Positions 5,549-7,808 of a stretch of DNA of 7,808 nucleotides are shown piece by piece. Both the position numbers and the translations under genes were made by a program. The stretch is from CAZLBC01 sp964557575 (GTDB lineage: Bacteria > Planctomycetota > Phycisphaerae > SM23-33): positions 1 through 7,808 of the forward strand of contig CAZLBC010000150.1 in the NCBI GenBank assembly GCA_964557575.1. The letters are read 5' to 3'. Position 1 is the stretch's first letter; each line of letters starts with the position of its first letter. Under the pieces are notes generated by a model. That model worked only from the letters and a program-made list of their open reading frames with translations. It was not told where the DNA came from and did no database searches.

Positions 5549-7447
5549 ATGATCCTGCGAACCCGATCACTACAACTTGTCGGCATTATTGCACTATTTC
5601 TCGGTTCGGCGGCCTATGCCGCCGAGACGGCGAAAACAGACGTCTTCGTTGATCCCGCCGCCGGCGAAGGATTTCGCGTCCACAGCCTCTTCCAGAGCAA
5701 CATGGTCATTCAGCGCGACAAGCCCGTCGATGTCCGGGGCTGGTCGGCGCCCGGCGACACGGTCACCGTCACCTTTGCCGGCGAGACGGCGAGTGCCACC
5801 GCCGGCAAGGATCGCGGCTGGAAGGTGACCCTGCCCGCCATGGAAGCCGGTTCAAAGCCCGCGACCATGACCATTGAGCACAAGGACGGCACGGTCACGC
5901 TGGAGAACATCCTGATCGGCGACGTCTGGATCGCCGGCGGTCAAAGCAACATGCAGTTCAGGATCTCCGGGGTGCATGACGGGGACCTGGAAGTTGCTGC
6001 GGCGAACCTTCCTCGCATCCGTCTGCTGACGGTCCCCAAGATCTTCGGCCCGGAACTCAGGAAGAACTTTCCCCGCGCCGAAGAGTTCGGCAAAAAGATC
6101 GGCAGAGATACCACCGACGGGGACTGGCAGGTCTGCTCGCCGGACACCGTGGGGGGGTTCTCCGCCATCGGCTACGTGATGGCGCGCCGGCTTCACATGG
6201 TCACGCAGGTCCCGATCGGCATGATCAACACCTCGCGCGGCGGCACCACGGTGGAGGCCTGGACACCGGAGGCCCGGCTCAGGAAGAGCAGTGTCCCGGT
6301 CATCAAGGAACTGCTGGCAAGAAGCGACAGGAGAATCGCCGAGTTCGATCCGAAGGCGGAGCTTGCCAAGCAGGTCAAAAAGTATGAATCCCGAATCGCC
6401 GACATGAAGAAGAAGGGAAAGAAGATCCCCGCCGGCATGAAGCGTCCCACCGGGCCGGTGAAGGACCGGTACCTGCATTCCCATCGTCCCCCCGGTCACT
6501 GCTACGGCAGCGTTATTGCGCCGATCGCCGGGCTGGCCGTAAAGGGCGCCATCTTCCACCAGGGCTACAACAACTGCTTCAGCGGCGTGTGGGGCGCGAA
6601 AATGTACCGCGCCGTGTTTCCCGAGATGATCCGCGGCTGGCGCGAGGCGTTCAACGATCCGAACATGCCGTTCGGCATCCTGGGCCAGTGCACCGCGGGG
6701 AAGGTGCAGGATCTGAACAATTTCCTGCCCCACCTGACCGACATCGGCGCGCGGATTCGCGAGGCGCAGTACCGGACCTTCCTGGACTTCTACACGGCCG
6801 GCGACAAGAACATCGGGTTTGCCAGCACCTATGACCTGCGTCATACGTCCTATCATCCGCGCGTGAAGGTCCCCGCCGGGGAACGCATCGCGCGATGGGC
6901 ACTGGCGACACAGTATGGCATGGAAGGCACATTCACCTGGCTGCCGCCGATGATCACGGAGATGAACGTAGAGGACGGCGCCATCCATCTGACGTTTGAC
7001 GGCAAAGGGGTCGCTGCCACGGGTGACGGTGCGCCCCTGGCCGGGTTCGCCATCGCCGGCGAAGACAAGAGGTTTCAGCCGGCTGAAGTCTCGCACAAGA
7101 TCACTGGGAAAAAAGGCCGCCGTGTGCAGTATGACAATACGATCGTGGTCCTCAAGAGCCCCCTGGTGCCCGATCCGGTACACTACCGCTACGCGTGGGG
7201 GCGCAATCCGATGGGAAACATTCAGGCCAGGTCCGGGCGCGTGCCGCTGGCGACACAGCGCAGCGATGACTGGACGAACGCGGACCTCCTGAAGGCGCTG
7301 ACCGGCAAAGACGCGGAGGATCCCCTTCACCTCAACAGAGGCGAGAAGAGACAACTCAAAGCGGCGCTGGCACGCGAAGACCGGCGCCGCCTGGTTGCGG
7401 AAGCCACAGCGCTTCTCGATCAGGAACAGGAGGACGGCGCACAGTAG
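5549..7447 (+). CDS. Secreted sialate O-acetylesterase-like protein (SASA/SGNH)
   Basis: A 632-residue protein with a Sec signal peptide (MILRTRS, hydrophobic core, AYA cleavage site after residue 24), so periplasmic or exported. Residues ~41-125 form the N-terminal beta domain usual in these enzymes ('SNMVIQRDKPVDVRGWSAPG'). The SGNH hydrolase follows: nucleophile Ser133 in 'GGQSNMQF', 'INTSRGGTTVEAW' (226-238), 'IFHQGYNN' (335-342), and the His block 'SYHPRVK' with His436. Known role of the family: removal of O-acetyl groups from sialic acid or other sugars; members in polysaccharide degraders usually act on plant or algal glycans. Two positions look unusual: the common 'QGE' block has Tyr340, and the usual 'DxHP' Asp is Ser434, so activity or specificity may differ. 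A charged helical tail (~577-632) ends the protein. The gene stands alone behind a possible operator and promoter. Family secure, substrate unknown. Confidence 0.88.
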   Translation: MILRTRSLQLVGIIALFLGSAAYAAETAKTDVFVDPAAGEGFRVHSLFQSNMVIQRDKPVDVRGWSAPGDTVTVTFAGETASATAGKDRGWKVTLPAMEAGSKPATMTIEHKDGTVTLENILIGDVWIAGGQSNMQFRISGVHDGDLEVAAANLPRIRLLTVPKIFGPELRKNFPRAEEFGKKIGRDTTDGDWQVCSPDTVGGFSAIGYVMARRLHMVTQVPIGMINTSRGGTTVEAWTPEARLRKSSVPVIKELLARSDRRIAEFDPKAELAKQVKKYESRIADMKKKGKKIPAGMKRPTGPVKDRYLHSHRPPGHCYGSVIAPIAGLAVKGAIFHQGYNNCFSGVWGAKMYRAVFPEMIRGWREAFNDPNMPFGILGQCTAGKVQDLNNFLPHLTDIGARIREAQYRTFLDFYTAGDKNIGFASTYDLRHTSYHPRVKVPAGERIARWALATQYGMEGTFTWLPPMITEMNVEDGAIHLTFDGKGVAATGDGAPLAGFAIAGEDKRFQPAEVSHKITGKKGRRVQYDNTIVVLKSPLVPDPVHYRYAWGRNPMGNIQARSGRVPLATQRSDDWTNADLLKALTGKDAEDPLHLNRGEKRQLKAALAREDRRRLVAEATALLDQEQEDGAQ

Positions 7448-7545
7448 CCGCTCGCAATGACACGGGTTTACGAGAAGGAACAGGTTGATTCTTACGAATA
7501 GAAGCGGGCGCCATGAGAGATGAGAGAACGGAATGATGAAGATGC

Positions 7546-7731
7546 ATGCACACAGCAAGAATAGCGTTGATCCAGATGCTGCTGGTGCCGGCCATGCAGC
7601 CGGCCGTTGCAAAACGCAAGAAGAGGGTTCATCCGGATTATACCAAGGGTGAAAAGCTGGAGGGCCGCAGCGGCCGTTACTGGGCCCCGGGTCCAACCGG
7701 CGTCATATCTTCTTATAAAAGCGTAGCTTAA
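7546..7731 (+). pseudogene. Truncated secreted-protein ORF cut at repeat copy C
   Basis: ATG 7546 opens a 61-codon frame: MHTARIALIQMLLVPAMQPA is signal-peptide-like, followed by a basic stretch and 'DYTKGEKLEGRSGRYW' then 'APGPTGV'. The latter weakly recalls the mature N-terminus of large secreted proteins in PVC bacteria (DUF6288-like, with a 'xLGPTG' motif); that recall is tentative. The plausible coding part ends at residue 53 (7704), where repeat copy C begins, and the last eight residues are read from the repeat. The simplest reading is the 5' end of a gene whose remainder was lost. No convincing Shine-Dalgarno is seen. A genuine 61-residue exported peptide is the alternative. Bases 7448-7545, between the esterase stop and this ORF, hold nothing I recognise. 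Confidence 0.35.
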
Positions 7732-7795
7732 GGTTATTATCGGTCTGTTCAGGCGTATTGGCGCAAAATTCGGTTGGATTTTGCTCATGCTACAG
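7704..7795 (+). repeat. Dispersed intergenic repeat, copy C
   Basis: Blocks: CATATCTTCTTAT (7704-7716), TTAAGGTTATTATCGG (7728-7743), CTGTTCAGGCG (7745-7755) and TTTTGCTCATGCTACAG (7779-7795). The core matches copies A and B well; the right block is weaker but in the expected place (39 nt from TCGG). Confidence 0.55.
7763..7784. repeat. Small perfect hairpin inside repeat copy C
   Basis: GCAAAAT (7763-7769) pairs perfectly with ATTTTGC (7778-7784) around an 8-nt loop. GCCTTTTTGACC follows at 7795-7806, so a weak terminator is conceivable. The corresponding region of copies A and B does not form this hairpin. Confidence 0.4.
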
Positions 7796-7808
7796 CCTTT
7801 TTGACCAT

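Noticed and set aside
5852..7696. 614-codon minus-strand ORF opposite the esterase
   Set aside because: There are no domains, the composition is typical of an antisense frame, and the plus strand has a signal peptide, GQSNM and the other esterase blocks.
7492..7788. 98-codon minus-strand ORF at the right edge
   Set aside because: It mixes repeat copy C with antisense sequence of the truncated ORF. The same frame is not kept open in copies A and B, so the repeat does not look protein-coding.
2196..7795. Integron-like attC sites or a CRISPR array as explanation for the three repeats
   Set aside because: The copies are kilobases apart with no paired RYYYAAC/GTTRRRY architecture, no integrase gene, and no regularly spaced short repeats with unique spacers.

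Overview
The window reads like a carbohydrate-catabolism region from a bacterium of the PVC group; Kiritimatiellota or Lentisphaerota-like is my best guess. That is inferred from gene content only: a lipoprotein sulfatase beside two SASA/SGNH-type acetylesterases, plus a fused MFS/spermidine-synthase membrane protein. The genetic code looks standard, because TGA ends two of the four main genes and TAG ends the others. Genes are GC-rich and the spacers are AT-richer and full of repeats.

Layout from left to right. (1) 1-362: the C-terminal end of an acetylesterase-like protein. (2) 440-682: a small membrane-anchored ORF cut by an in-frame TGA. (3) 718-2172: an SGSH-like S1 sulfatase starting at GTG with a strong Shine-Dalgarno. 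(4) 2173-2655: a convergent, gene-free spacer holding two small insertion-like elements and one copy (A) of a dispersed repeat. (5) 2656-5268, minus strand: an 870-residue fused MFS/spermidine-synthase-like protein. (6) 5269-5548: a divergent spacer with repeat copy B, three tandem 21-bp repeats and a candidate promoter. (7) 5549-7447: a secreted sialate-O-acetylesterase-like protein. (8) 7546-7731: an apparently truncated secreted-protein gene whose plausible coding part ends where repeat copy C begins (7704-7795).

Sulfatase and acetylesterases would together remove sulfate and acetyl groups from decorated polysaccharides outside the cytoplasm. The membrane protein has no obvious part in that pathway.

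The most notable signal is in the spacers. Three segments share a diverged repeat of about 95 nt. Its sub-blocks keep their spacing to within 1-2 nt, but in copy A only after two inserted elements are removed in silico. One element has 16-bp perfect terminal inverted repeats and TA ends. The other has 15-bp inverted repeats and a perfect 9-bp target duplication. A second notable signal is three TTTCTCA boxes exactly 21 bp apart just upstream of a candidate promoter for the secreted esterase. No tRNA, rRNA, CRISPR array or full-length transposase gene was seen.
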